Of a stretch of DNA of 64,000 nt, positions 7,554 to 17,135 are shown one piece after another. A program made the translations under genes and the position numbers. The notes beneath the pieces are model-generated. The model did not search any database. It saw only the letters and a list, made by a program, of their open reading frames with translations, and was not told the origin of the DNA. Source of the DNA: Lachnospiraceae bacterium (lineage in GTDB: Bacteria; Bacillota; Clostridia; Lachnospirales; Lachnospiraceae); contig CAAFXE010000218.1 of NCBI GenBank assembly GCA_900766915.1, positions 11,502 to 75,501 of the forward strand, written 5' to 3'. Each line of letters begins with the position of its first letter. Position 1 is the stretch's first letter.

Positions 7554-8561
7554 CTACTCGGCACTTTTCAGTGCATAGCTTCTGTTAAAGATTACCTGAT
7601 CCCATACGGAATCATTTACACTTAACGGATATTCTACCTTCCAGCCTTCTAAAAGTTCACTGTAATATTCGGACTTTTTATTCAGCAGCAGAGTCTGCAT
7701 TCTGGAGACTGTTGCTTCTTTGTCAAGGTCTGTTGTTACCTGCGCAAGATAAAGCGCTGTTTCTGTTTCGATAACCTCAGACACTTCTCCTTCTTTTAAA
7801 CCGTCTAAAGCAGTGATAAGCTCTGTAGCGTAATTGGTGCCGGTGCCATTACCATAGGTTCCGTTGGATGCAGTCAGTCCCTGTGCAGTTGCTGCACCTT
7901 CCATGGAATCTCCACCTGCCACAGCCTGTGCTGCTGCCGCCAGCTTATCCTTTGATTCGCCAATCTCCTCTTCGGTCAGGGCATCATCACCGCTTCCCTT
8001 GGATACTGTAATATATACAAATCCTCTCTGGGCAGCTTCTTCTTCGGTCACTGTCACATCCGCTGAATCATAGATTGCATTGACCACTTTGCTTCTGATG
8101 GTCATGAGAGTTAAGATTCTCTCCACAGTTTCCTGATCTGCTGTCATCTGCTCTTTGGCATCCTCATCATTTGCTTCCAGGAATTTTGCTGCTGCTTCGG
8201 TAATAGCTGCTTTTTCTTCGTCAGATATTGTAACACCGTATTCTGCAGCTTTTTCTTCCAGAATATAATATTCCTGCATCTGGCTCATAATATCACTCTT
8301 TAAGGTATCTCCGTAGGTTGTTCCGTTTCCGTAAAGATCCCTGCCATAGATTCCTTCTCCCAGTAAGCTTTCATAGTAGCTTTCTGTCTGAACCTGCTGG
8401 AATCTGAGGAAGAAGTTTGCTTCTCCCAATGTCATTTCTTTGGTACCGACAGTTGCAACACTTTGGCTTCCGTCCAATACTTTGCCTTTGCAGCCTGTCA
8501 TTCCAAGTGCCATACAAACAACCAGTCCTGTAATGACCAGTGATTTATGGATTCTTTTCAT
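7554..8561 (-). CDS. PrsA/SurA-like peptidyl-prolyl isomerase lipoprotein
   Basis: Extracytoplasmic foldase, 335 aa. A lipoprotein signal peptide ends at LGMTGC with Cys24 as the lipid anchor. Next come a SurA-type N-terminal helical region (about 40-165) and a parvulin-like stretch (about 180-280, VSEVIETETALYLAQV). The parvulin core is weak, so isomerase activity is uncertain and chaperone action may dominate. It precedes ddh on the same strand. It would help exported proteins fold at the membrane face. Confidence 0.8.
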   Translation of the reverse strand: MKRIHKSLVITGLVVCMALGMTGCKGKVLDGSQSVATVGTKEMTLGEANFFLRFQQVQTESYYESLLGEGIYGRDLYGNGTTYGDTLKSDIMSQMQEYYILEEKAAEYGVTISDEEKAAITEAAAKFLEANDEDAKEQMTADQETVERILTLMTIRSKVVNAIYDSADVTVTEEEAAQRGFVYITVSKGSGDDALTEEEIGESKDKLAAAAQAVAGGDSMEGAATAQGLTASNGTYGNGTGTNYATELITALDGLKEGEVSEVIETETALYLAQVTTDLDKEATVSRMQTLLLNKKSEYYSELLEGWKVEYPLSVNDSVWDQVIFNRSYALKSAE

Positions 8562-8667
8562 CGTATATGCCTCCTAAATTTTAAACTTCTGTATGGTATT
8601 ATAATTTTTTTCTGCCCTTAGGGCAACTGATTTTCTATTTTTTTCGTACTTTTTCTCTTTAATTCAC

Positions 8668-8831
8668 GCTTGAGTGATTGCACTTACCCCACTTCGCAGG
8701 CTCCATCCTCCTCGACTAACCATAAGAACTGCTAATCACTCGCGCGAGAGCACGCTTCGTGGAGCAGTTCTAAGGTGGATTCTCGGACTCTTCCGCTTAA
8801 CGCTGCGTGGTGCAAGTACAATCCCTCAAGC
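8668..8831. repeat. Large imperfect inverted repeat with nested hairpins
   Basis: The outer arms GCTTGAG..ATTGCACTT and AAGTACAATCCCTCAAGC pair imperfectly over 40-50 bases. Inside are AGAACTGC/GCAGTTCT (8725-8732 with 8764-8771) and the self-complementary CTCGCGCGAG (8739-8748). It fills most of the 345-base gap between mfd and the foldase gene. It looks like a dispersed intergenic repeat or a structured RNA rather than a simple terminator, since no T run follows. No gene is seen in this gap. Confidence 0.65.
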
Positions 8832-8906
8832 TGTAAATCTAAAAATATAATGTGTTAAATTATCAAGAAACAGAATCCTGTCTGAATATCCCTTGAAATT
8901 CTAAAT

Positions 8907-11900
8907 CTATTCAGATTCCTCTAAAAGTATTTTCATATCATCTAAAAGATACCCAAGCATTTTCAACACATTGTTCTCGCCCTTTTTATTATTTTTTCTT
9001 TCATATAAGAAATAAGGCGATTCCGCTGCCTGGAATTTCAGCGCTCCCTGATATCGCTCCACAAGCTTCGGAATGTTTGTGACTTCGATCTTCGCTTTCT
9101 CATACATGGTAAGCTTTAAACGGTTTGGATTTCCGGAAACTTCCGTAATATATAAGCTGTGGGCCATGGCCTTCAGCCTTGCAATTTCCAGAAGGTTCAT
9201 CACAGCCTTTGGCGGGTCTCCGAAACGGTCCGTCAGCTCTTCTAACATATCTTCACATTCCTCTGTATTTTCAATGCTTGCGATCCTTTTGTAAATGTCC
9301 AGCTTCTGGGCTTCATTTTTCATGTAGGAATCCGGAATGTATGCATCGGTCTCCAGATCAAGAACAGTCTCATACTGCTCTTCCACTTTTGCAGTTCCCT
9401 TTAATTCCTTCACAGCCTCATTTAGCATCTTACAGTAAAGGTCATATCCAACCGCCTGCATATGACCGTGCTGCTCTGCACCAAGCAGGTTTCCTGCACC
9501 GCGGATTTCCAGATCCCTCATGGCAATCTTAAATCCACTGCCAAGGTCGGTAAATTCCCGGATGGCATGGAGTCTCTTTTCTGCAACCTCTGATAAATAT
9601 TTTCCCCTACGGTACATTAAGAATGCATAGGCCGTCCGATTGGATCTGCCCACACGTCCTCTTAACTGGTAGAGCTGGGAAAGTCCCATCTGATCCGCAT
9701 CGTGAACAATCATCGTATTGGCATTGGAAATATCAAGGCCGGTCTCAATGATGGTGGTAGATACAAGCACATCCGTTTCACCGGAAATAAATTCATACAT
9801 TTTCTTTTCCAGTTCCTTTTCACTCATCTGACCATGGGCAAAGGCTACATTGGCCTCCGGCACCAGCTTCTCAATATGGGCTGCCACATCTGCAATGGTA
9901 TTGACCCGGTTGTAAACGTAATATACCTGTCCGCCTCTTGCCAGCTCCCTGTGGATAGCGGCTCTCACCATCTCATCATCATATTCCATGACATAGGTCT
10001 GGATCGGCAGACGGTCCTGGGGTGCTTCTTCCAATACACTCATGTCCCGGATTCCAATGAGACTCATGTGAAGCGTTCTTGGAATCGGGGTGGCTGTCAG
10101 GGTCAGTACATCCACATTTTCCTTCAGCTTTTTGATCTTCTCCTTATGGGCAACACCAAAGCGCTGCTCCTCATCAATGATCAAAAGTCCCAAATCTTTA
10201 TACTGCACATCCTTGGACAACAGTCTGTGGGTACCGATGACAATATCCACCAGCCCCCGTTTTAGATCCTCCAGCGTTTTTTTCTGCTGTGCAGGAGTTC
10301 TGAACCTGCACATCAGATCTATTCTCACCGGAAACTCCTTCATACGCTGGACAAAGGTATTGTAATGCTGCTGGGCAAGAATGGTGGTAGGCACCAGATA
10401 GACCACCTGCTTACTTTCCTGCACTGCCTTAAAGGCTGCACGGATGGCGATCTCCGTCTTTCCGTAGCCTACATCTCCGCAGATAAGACGGTCCATGATC
10501 TTGGTACTTTCCATATCCTGCTTGGTGGCATCAATGGCACTGATCTGATCTTCCGTCTCCTCAAAAGGAAACATTTCCTCAAACTCCTTCTGCCATATGG
10601 TGTCTTTTCCATAGACAAAGCCGTTTCGCTCTGTTCTGGCTGCATAAAGTGCCACCAGATCTTTTGCAATGTCCTGCACCGCACTTTTAACCTTTGTCCT
10701 GGTGCGGCTCCATTCGCTGCCTCCCAGCTTATTTAGTTTGGGCTTCTTCGCATCCGCTGAAGCATATTTTTGCAGATTCTCCAGCTGGGTTGCCAGAATA
10801 TAGAGATTCCCGCCTCCTGCATATTCGATCTTAATATAATCCTTCAGCTTTTTCTCAACTTCTACCTTTTCGATTCCCCGGTAGATTCCAAGTCCATGGT
10901 TTTCATGAACCACATAATCCCCGATGGAAAGCTCCGAAAAGCTCTGGATCTTCTGTCCCTCATAGCGGGTCTGTTTTTTCTTCTTTTTCTTTTTTTCACC
11001 GCCGAAAATATCTGTCTCTGATAAAACTGCAAATTTCAGCAGCGGATATTCATAACCATGCTTTACATTTCCATATAATACAATGATTTCTCCGGGGCTT
11101 ATGATCCTGCCTTCATCATCACTGTAAAAGGCATTTAATCCTTCCTCCTGAAGGTCGGCCGCCAGTCTTTTTGCCCTTGTGCGGGAAGAGCATAACAGTG
11201 CTGTCCGGTACTTTTCCTTTTTCCACCGTTTTAAATCCTTTGTCAAAAGCTCGAAACTGTTCTGATAGCTGTTGATTCCTTTGACTTCCAGTGAAAACCT
11301 GTTTTTCACCGTCAGTTCTCTGACCTTTGCATCCAGCATGCAAAATGCCGCACACCGGATACCCTCCAGCTTTGCCAGCACCTCGACCGCACCGGATACC
11401 TGATGAGCTTCCTCCGGTGCAGCTTTTCCCTGATCGATCCGATTCTGAATACTTTCGCAAAATTCCTTCTCTACCGCATCTGCTTTTTCCACCAGACGGT
11501 TGGGCTCGTCTAAAAATACGATGCCATCGGCTTCAGCAAAATACTGTAAAAAGCTGATGCTTTCCTTGCCTCCAAATCCATCGGGCTCCTTCGCAGGATA
11601 GAGCTTTACCTCCTCCAGATTTTCGATGGAGCGCTGACTTTCGGCATCAAAGCTTCGGATGGAATCCACTTCCTCATCCCAAAGTTCAATACGTACCGGT
11701 ACATCCTCTGTTAATGGAAAAATATCGATGATGCCTCCACGGATGGCAAACTGTCCCTTGCTCTCTACCTGACCGACTCTCTCATAACCCATGTCAGCCA
11801 GAACTGTTTTCAGGGCATCCAGCTCAATGATACTTTCCATGGAGATCGTTAAAATCTGATTTTTCAGATCCTTTAAGGGTTTTACTTTCCCCATACAGCC

Positions 11901-12260
11901 ATCGATGGTTGTAATGATGGTCACATCCTCTTCTTCCATCAAAGCCTGTAAAGCAAGAAGTCTTTGTTCCTCCAGAAGCTTGCCCTGAATATCCGCATGG
12001 GAAAAGAGGAAATCCTTTGCGGGATAAAAGTATACATTCTTTCCAAAGATCTTATATTCCTCCAGAATCTCCTTCGCCTTCAGCTCATTGTAGGTAATCA
12101 GAAGCTTCCTATGATAGGGTTCTCCCAGACAATCTGCCAGATGTGTTTTCTGGGAATCAATACATCCTGTCAGCAGCTGCACACCGGTTTCTTTATGAAG
12201 TTTTTCCTGCACTCTGGAAATGGATTCCAGCTCCTGTAATGGGGATGTTAAACTTTTCAT
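8907..12260 (-). CDS. mfd: Transcription-repair coupling factor
   Basis: DNA translocase that releases RNA polymerase stalled at lesions and recruits UvrA. 1117 aa. Order: UvrB-like N-terminal module (about 1-330), RNA-polymerase-binding CarD-like domain (SIGDYVVHENHGLGIYRGIE), RecG-like helicase with Walker A in CGDVGYGKTEIA, the DEEQ box, TATPIPRT and QLRGRVGR, then the C-terminal TRCF domain. The Lys-rich run KKKKKKK before the CarD-like part is a linker oddity. The start lies four bases after the pth stop, so pth-mfd is an operon, an order common in Firmicutes. Confidence 0.97.
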   Translation of the reverse strand: MKSLTSPLQELESISRVQEKLHKETGVQLLTGCIDSQKTHLADCLGEPYHRKLLITYNELKAKEILEEYKIFGKNVYFYPAKDFLFSHADIQGKLLEEQRLLALQALMEEEDVTIITTIDGCMGKVKPLKDLKNQILTISMESIIELDALKTVLADMGYERVGQVESKGQFAIRGGIIDIFPLTEDVPVRIELWDEEVDSIRSFDAESQRSIENLEEVKLYPAKEPDGFGGKESISFLQYFAEADGIVFLDEPNRLVEKADAVEKEFCESIQNRIDQGKAAPEEAHQVSGAVEVLAKLEGIRCAAFCMLDAKVRELTVKNRFSLEVKGINSYQNSFELLTKDLKRWKKEKYRTALLCSSRTRAKRLAADLQEEGLNAFYSDDEGRIISPGEIIVLYGNVKHGYEYPLLKFAVLSETDIFGGEKKKKKKKQTRYEGQKIQSFSELSIGDYVVHENHGLGIYRGIEKVEVEKKLKDYIKIEYAGGGNLYILATQLENLQKYASADAKKPKLNKLGGSEWSRTRTKVKSAVQDIAKDLVALYAARTERNGFVYGKDTIWQKEFEEMFPFEETEDQISAIDATKQDMESTKIMDRLICGDVGYGKTEIAIRAAFKAVQESKQVVYLVPTTILAQQHYNTFVQRMKEFPVRIDLMCRFRTPAQQKKTLEDLKRGLVDIVIGTHRLLSKDVQYKDLGLLIIDEEQRFGVAHKEKIKKLKENVDVLTLTATPIPRTLHMSLIGIRDMSVLEEAPQDRLPIQTYVMEYDDEMVRAAIHRELARGGQVYYVYNRVNTIADVAAHIEKLVPEANVAFAHGQMSEKELEKKMYEFISGETDVLVSTTIIETGLDISNANTMIVHDADQMGLSQLYQLRGRVGRSNRTAYAFLMYRRGKYLSEVAEKRLHAIREFTDLGSGFKIAMRDLEIRGAGNLLGAEQHGHMQAVGYDLYCKMLNEAVKELKGTAKVEEQYETVLDLETDAYIPDSYMKNEAQKLDIYKRIASIENTEECEDMLEELTDRFGDPPKAVMNLLEIARLKAMAHSLYITEVSGNPNRLKLTMYEKAKIEVTNIPKLVERYQGALKFQAAESPYFLYERKNNKKGENNVLKMLGYLLDDMKILLEESE

Positions 12261-12264
12261 ACGC

Positions 12265-12834
12265 TTATTTCTTTCCGTTAAACTGGTTCATGGCAGAGGC
12301 GATGCCTTCTGTCATGATGGTCACAACCGCCTTCCCTGCTTCTTCAAAAGCTTCCTTCATCAAAGGCTGTTCCTCCTTTGAAAAATGTCCCAGCACATAA
12401 TCTGCCAGATCATAATCCGCCGGCTTTTCTCCTACGCCAACTCTCACTCTCGGGAACTTCTGATCCCCGAGATGAAGGATGATATTTTTGATTCCGTTAT
12501 GTCCGCCGGCACTTCCCTTTGCCCGGACACGAAGCTTTCCCGGAGCCAGACTGATATCATCATAAACAACGATCAGTTCTTCTTCCGGGTCAATCTTATA
12601 AAAATCCATGCATGCACGGATACTTTCTCCGCTTAAATTCATAAAGGTCTGGGGTTTTAAAAGGATCACCTTCTGACCTTCGATATAGCCGCTTCCGTAT
12701 AAAGCTTTAAATCCTGCCTGCTTCACCGGAATCTGATACTTATCCGATAAATAATCTATGACGCCAAAACCCGCATTATGTCTTGTATTCTCATATTGTT
12801 TTGTGGGGTTTCCCAATCCTGCGATAATGTACAT
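12265..12834 (-). CDS. pth: Peptidyl-tRNA hydrolase
   Basis: Cleaves the ester of peptidyl-tRNA dropped from stalled ribosomes and so recycles tRNA. 189 aa, the usual bacterial Pth1 length. Signatures: GLGNPTKQYENTRHNAGF at residues 6-23, with the catalytic histidine in RHN, then FMNLSGES, and VYDDISLAPGKLRVRAKGSAGGHNG around 90-115 with the conserved Asp. It heads the pth-mfd operon. Confidence 0.97.
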   Translation of the reverse strand: MYIIAGLGNPTKQYENTRHNAGFGVIDYLSDKYQIPVKQAGFKALYGSGYIEGQKVILLKPQTFMNLSGESIRACMDFYKIDPEEELIVVYDDISLAPGKLRVRAKGSAGGHNGIKNIILHLGDQKFPRVRVGVGEKPADYDLADYVLGHFSKEEQPLMKEAFEEAGKAVVTIMTEGIASAMNQFNGKK

Positions 12835-12942
12835 CTTTACTCTCCATTCTCTTTCTTACGCATCTTTACAGTATACTTATAGTTTCCGCACTTTTCAAGG
12901 CTTCTTCAAATAAATCACCCTTTAGTTGACACCTCAGAGAAC

Positions 12943-12970
12943 GAGAAAACGGGGAACCACAGGTTCCCCG
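12943..12970 (-). terminator. Terminator of glgC-glgD
   Basis: Perfect CGGGGAACC/GGTTCCCCG stem with a 3-base loop, followed by TTTTCTCG on the minus strand. It lies directly after the glgD stop. Confidence 0.85.
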
Positions 12971-12975
12971 AATTG

Positions 12976-14094
12976 TTAAGCATCATATCGCTCGCTGTTT
13001 TCCACCACGACCTTGATCTCGCCTTCCCCTTTATGGACGGTGTTGGCACGGATGGTAGTATTGCTCTCCACCACACAGTTTTCTATGTAAGTGTTGTCTC
13101 CCAAATATACATCATTCATAATGACGGAATTTTTCACCACGCAGTTGCTTCCCACAAATACTTTCTTAAACAGCAGGGAATTTTCCACGGTACCGTTAAT
13201 GATAGAGCCGCTTCCAATCAATGCATTTTTTACATTGGAACCCGGATTATATTTTGCCGGCGGCAGGTCATGTACCTTAGAGTAAATGGTTGGATAATCT
13301 GTCAGGAAATGCTTCCTCACATCCGGTTTTAAGAAATCCATATTCGTTTCATAATAGGATTCCACGGAGGAAATGCTGTTCCAGTAAGATTCCATAGGAT
13401 ATCCGTAAATGCGCTTTACATTTTTATAGCGGATCAGAATATCCGTCACAAAGTTGTAATGTTCTTCTTTGACACTTTTTTCAATGAGTTCAATGAGCTG
13501 TCTTCTGCGGATGACATAGATACCACAGGATACCGTCCGGGAGTCTGATGCCAATGGTTTTTCTTCCATATTTACGATACGGCCGTCCTCGTCCATGGTC
13601 ACCACACCAAAACGGCTGATGTCTGTGCTTTCCGGCATTTCCTTGCATACTACAGTAATGTCAGCCTTTTTCTCAATATGATATTCCAGAATCTTGTTAT
13701 AATCCATTTTATAGATGCCGTCTCCGGAAGCAATAACCACATATGGTTCATGGCATTCCTTCAGCCAATCCAGATTCTGATAAATAGCATCGGCTGTTCC
13801 GCGATACCAGGAACTGTTTTCTGAGGTGATGGTTGGTGCAAACACATAGAGTCCGCCCTGCTTTCTTCCGAAATCCCACCATTTTGCAGAACTTAAATGC
13901 TCATTTAAGGAACGGGAGCTGTACTGGGTCAGCACTGCCACACGGTTGATCCTGGAATTGGACATATTGCTTAATGCAAAGTCGATGCTTCGATAACTTC
14001 CTGCAAAAGGCATGGCTGCAACAGCCCGCTTGTTGGACAATTCTCTCATTCTGTGGTTATTGCCACCTGCTAAAATAATACCAACTGCTCTCAT
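12976..14094 (-). CDS. glgD: Glucose-1-phosphate adenylyltransferase, GlgD subunit
   Basis: Partner of GlgC in ADP-glucose formation for glycogen synthesis. 372 aa: a nucleotidyltransferase domain, then a left-handed helix tail of hexapeptide type (about 280-360). The N-terminus keeps ILAGG but replaces the GlgC pattern GGQGSRL by GGNNHRM, and the acceptor region differs, as is usual for the GlgD subunit, which is mainly regulatory in GlgCD enzymes. The start overlaps the glgC stop by four bases, implying translational coupling and fixed stoichiometry. Confidence 0.93.
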   Translation of the reverse strand: MRAVGIILAGGNNHRMRELSNKRAVAAMPFAGSYRSIDFALSNMSNSRINRVAVLTQYSSRSLNEHLSSAKWWDFGRKQGGLYVFAPTITSENSSWYRGTADAIYQNLDWLKECHEPYVVIASGDGIYKMDYNKILEYHIEKKADITVVCKEMPESTDISRFGVVTMDEDGRIVNMEEKPLASDSRTVSCGIYVIRRRQLIELIEKSVKEEHYNFVTDILIRYKNVKRIYGYPMESYWNSISSVESYYETNMDFLKPDVRKHFLTDYPTIYSKVHDLPPAKYNPGSNVKNALIGSGSIINGTVENSLLFKKVFVGSNCVVKNSVIMNDVYLGDNTYIENCVVESNTTIRANTVHKGEGEIKVVVENSERYDA

Positions 14095-15362
14095 TCTCTG
14101 TCACCTGCCTTGATTATAGATTTTCCGCTTTCCAGAATACCATCCGGATAGTCTTCCGGTGTGGTGTTTCCTGAAATAGCTGTATTCTTTCCGATCTTCA
14201 CATTCGGCGGAATATAGGAATCCTCCCCTACAGTTACCAGTCCAAAGGAATAGATCTTTGGCTGAAGCTGGTTTGGTACTTCCTCACCAATACCCATCAC
14301 AACACCTTCACTGACCTCTACATCCTCGGCGATGATAGCTTTGTCAATAACTGCTCCTTTACCAATGATGGTGCCCTTCATAATGATGGAGTCACGTACC
14401 ACGGCGCCCTCCTCAATGGTAACACCGGAGCCGATCACAGAATTGGTAACCTCTCCGCAAACGGTAGAAGCCCCGCTGATTAAACTTCTTGTAACGCATG
14501 CATCCGCGGAAATATATTCCGGTGCAATGGCGTCAGCTTTTGTATAGATCTTCCAGTATTCTTCATACAGGTTAAACTCCGGAATGATATCGATAAGTTC
14601 CATATTGGCTTCCCAGTAAGAGCCCAGAGTACCTACATCCTTCCAGTAGCCATTAAATTCATAAGCAAACATCGGGTTGCCGTTTTCGAAACAGTAAGGA
14701 ATGATATGCTTTCCAAAGTCGCAGCCCGGTTGATCTTTTTTGTCAATGAGTGCCTGACGAAGCACCGGCCAGCTGAATATGTAAATACCCATAGAAGCCA
14801 AATTGCTTCTTGGGTTTTCCGGTTTTTCTTCAAATTCCGTAATCTGATTATTTTCATCTGTAATGACAATTCCAAAACGGTTTGCTTCTTCCATAGGCAC
14901 CGGCATGGCTGCGATGGTCACGTCCGCACCGTTCTCCTTATGGAAATCAAGCATCAGTTCATAATCCATTTTGTAAATGTGGTCACCGGATAAGATGAGT
15001 ACATAATCCGGATGATAGGTATCAATATAATCAATGTTCTGATAGATTGCATTGGCTGTTCCGGTATACCACTCACTGTTTGTACTCTTTTCATATGGAG
15101 GGAGAATTGTAACTCCGCCATTGTTTCGGTCCAAATCCCATGGCATTCCGATGCCAATGTGGGTATTTAATCTTAGGGGCTGATACTGGGTCAGAACCCC
15201 TACGGTATCAATTCCTGAATTAATACAGTTGCTTAAAGGAAAATCGATGATACGGTACTTCGCTCCAAAGGATACCGCAGGCTTTGCCACCTTTGCTGTC
15301 AGGACTCCGAGACGGCTCCCCTGTCCTCCGGCCAGAAGCATTGCGATCATTTCTTTTTTCAT
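14091..15362 (-). CDS. glgC: Glucose-1-phosphate adenylyltransferase, catalytic subunit
   Basis: Makes ADP-glucose from ATP and glucose-1-phosphate, the committed step of glycogen synthesis. 423 aa. [14 protein letters not shown] (about 10-23) is the nucleotide loop; [28 protein letters not shown] and [13 protein letters not shown] are family blocks. The C-terminal part is a beta-helix. It forms an operon with glgD; no glycogen synthase or branching enzyme is in view. The promoter lies in the gap shared with murC, with an extended TATGCTATAAT about 65 bases upstream. Confidence 0.97.
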   Translation of the reverse strand: MKKEMIAMLLAGGQGSRLGVLTAKVAKPAVSFGAKYRIIDFPLSNCINSGIDTVGVLTQYQPLRLNTHIGIGMPWDLDRNNGGVTILPPYEKSTNSEWYTGTANAIYQNIDYIDTYHPDYVLILSGDHIYKMDYELMLDFHKENGADVTIAAMPVPMEEANRFGIVITDENNQITEFEEKPENPRSNLASMGIYIFSWPVLRQALIDKKDQPGCDFGKHIIPYCFENGNPMFAYEFNGYWKDVGTLGSYWEANMELIDIIPEFNLYEEYWKIYTKADAIAPEYISADACVTRSLISGASTVCGEVTNSVIGSGVTIEEGAVVRDSIIMKGTIIGKGAVIDKAIIAEDVEVSEGVVMGIGEEVPNQLQPKIYSFGLVTVGEDSYIPPNVKIGKNTAISGNTTPEDYPDGILESGKSIIKAGDRE

Positions 15363-15453
15363 TTTGGGATCACCTCTTTTGTTTTGTTGTTACTGTTCAC
15401 TTACGTTCAGGTAACATATTGTTATTTATTTGCTTATTATAGCATATTAAAGT

Positions 15454-15482
15454 TTGAAATTACATAGATTTCGGAGTATAAT
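15454..15482 (+). promoter_or_regulatory. Promoter of murC
   Basis: TTGAAA, 17 bases, TATAAT, about 40 bases before the murC start and divergent from glgC. Confidence 0.65.
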
Positions 15483-15521
15483 TTAGCCAAAAATAAAAAA
15501 TATCATGAAAGGTGGACTTTT

Positions 15522-16901
15522 ATGTATCAGATACATTTTGATAAACCGCAGCACATTCATTTTATCGGAATCGGTGGTATCAGCATGAGCGGTCTTGCTG
15601 AGATACTTTTGGGAGCCGGATTTACAATTTCAGGCTCTGACTCCAGACCTTCTGCCCTGACTGCACATCTGGAAGGCTTAGGTGCCCGCATTTTCTACGG
15701 TCAGTGTGCTGAAAATGTTTCTGCTGATTACGATTGCGTTGTGTATACGGCAGCGATTCATCCGGATAATCCGGAATATGCCCGTTGCGTGGAATTAGAT
15801 CTCCCCATGCTCTCCCGTGCAGAGCTTTTGGGACAGATCATGAGAAATTATAAAACCTCCATCGCAGTCTCCGGAACCCACGGAAAGACAACGACCACTT
15901 CCATGTTCTCTTCCGTACTCCTAGCTGCAGACACCGATCCTACCATTTCCGTGGGCGGTATTTTGGAAGCCATCGGAGGCAACATCCGGGTAGGAAAATC
16001 CGAAACCTTTATTACCGAAGCCTGTGAATATACCAACAGCTTCCTCTCCTTCTTCCCGACCATGAGCATCATCCTCAACATCGAGGAAGACCATATGGAC
16101 TTCTTTAAGGATTTAGATGACATTATGAATTCTTTCCGGCTCTTTGCAGGGCGTCTTCCAAAGAATGGCGTACTTATTATTAATAAGGAAATAAAAGATT
16201 ATGAAAAGATCATTGAAGGGCTGGAATGTAAGGTCTTAACCTACGGCATGGATCCTTCCTGCAGCTATCATGCGGAAAATATTACCTTCAATGAACAGGG
16301 CTTTGGAGAATTTGATGTGATGCACCACAGCACCTGCCTGGGACACATTGTCCTTCGGGTACCGGGGCAGCACAATGTATCCAATGCACTGGCAGTCATT
16401 GCCGCATCCAGAAAGCTTGGAATCTCCATGGAACAGATCCAGGCAGGCCTTCTTGGTTTTTCCGGCACCAACCGCCGTTTCCAGTATAAGGGAACCTTAA
16501 ATGGAGTCACCATCATTGATGACTATGCCCACCATCCAACAGAGATCCGGGCAACCATGGAAGCAGCCAAAAACTACCCTCACCGGGAGATCTGGTGCAT
16601 CTTCCAGCCTCATACCTATACAAGAACGAAAGCCTTCTTCCATGAATTTGCAAAAAGCCTTTCTTTGGCTGATCACATTGTGCTGGCAGACATCTATGCC
16701 GCCAGAGAAACGGATACCTTAGGCATGAGTTCTGCACTGTTATGCGAGGAAATCAAAAAACTTGGGGCAGACTGCCATTATTTCCAGACATTTGCAGAAA
16801 TTGAGGATTTTGTAAAATCACACACTGTCCACGGAGACCTGTTGATAACTATGGGGGCCGGAGACGTTGTAAACATTGGAGAAGACCTGCTTCGCAAATA
16901 A
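15522..16901 (+). CDS. murC: UDP-N-acetylmuramate-L-alanine ligase
   Basis: Adds L-alanine to UDP-MurNAc with ATP, the first amino acid of the peptidoglycan stem. 459 aa. An N-terminal Rossmann part carries FIGIGGISMSGLA (14-26). The ATP loop is GTHGKTTTTS (118-127). The central region holds NIEEDHMDFF and HNVSNALA. The C-terminal domain opens with IDDYAHHPTEI and includes FQPHTYTRT. It is a single gene followed at once by DnaA-box-rich sequence. Confidence 0.97.
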   Translation: MYQIHFDKPQHIHFIGIGGISMSGLAEILLGAGFTISGSDSRPSALTAHLEGLGARIFYGQCAENVSADYDCVVYTAAIHPDNPEYARCVELDLPMLSRAELLGQIMRNYKTSIAVSGTHGKTTTTSMFSSVLLAADTDPTISVGGILEAIGGNIRVGKSETFITEACEYTNSFLSFFPTMSIILNIEEDHMDFFKDLDDIMNSFRLFAGRLPKNGVLIINKEIKDYEKIIEGLECKVLTYGMDPSCSYHAENITFNEQGFGEFDVMHHSTCLGHIVLRVPGQHNVSNALAVIAASRKLGISMEQIQAGLLGFSGTNRRFQYKGTLNGVTIIDDYAHHPTEIRATMEAAKNYPHREIWCIFQPHTYTRTKAFFHEFAKSLSLADHIVLADIYAARETDTLGMSSALLCEEIKKLGADCHYFQTFAEIEDFVKSHTVHGDLLITMGAGDVVNIGEDLLRK

Positions 16902-16969
16902 TTATCCACATTATCCACATATCATTGGGGAAAATTATCCCTGTTGATATGTGGATAATTTTGTGGACA
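16902..16969. promoter_or_regulatory. Cluster of DnaA boxes inside a long inverted repeat
   Basis: Two abutting perfect TTATCCACA boxes (16902-16910, 16911-16919), a reverse box TGTGGATAA (16950-16958), and a near match TTGTGGACA (16961-16969). TTATCCACATATCA (16911-16924) is repeated perfectly inverted at 16945-16958. The cluster lies between murC and the dnaD-dnaI operon, upstream of its likely promoter. Confidence 0.85.
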
Positions 16970-16987
16970 GGAACCCGGAAGTTCGTA

Positions 16988-17016
16988 TTCCAAAGCATCT
17001 GGGGATATGCTATAAT
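16988..17016 (+). promoter_or_regulatory. Likely promoter of dnaD-dnaI
   Basis: Extended -10 TGCTATAAT (hexamer 17011-17016), with a weak TTCCAA 17 bases upstream. It lies 19 bases past the DnaA-box cluster, so DnaA binding could affect it. Confidence 0.5.
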
Positions 17017-17135
17017 CTATCAGTGCCATTTTTATAAAAGATGGGCAAATTTCGAATGTTGTCAGGATTTTGTCAGCTCATAGCACGAAGAAATCCGCAA
17101 ACATCCAGCTATATTTAGAGAACAGGAGGTACCAC

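Noticed and set aside
9702..10265. 187-codon plus-strand frame
   Set aside because: Lies wholly antisense inside mfd, has no ribosome site and no family resemblance; shadow frame.
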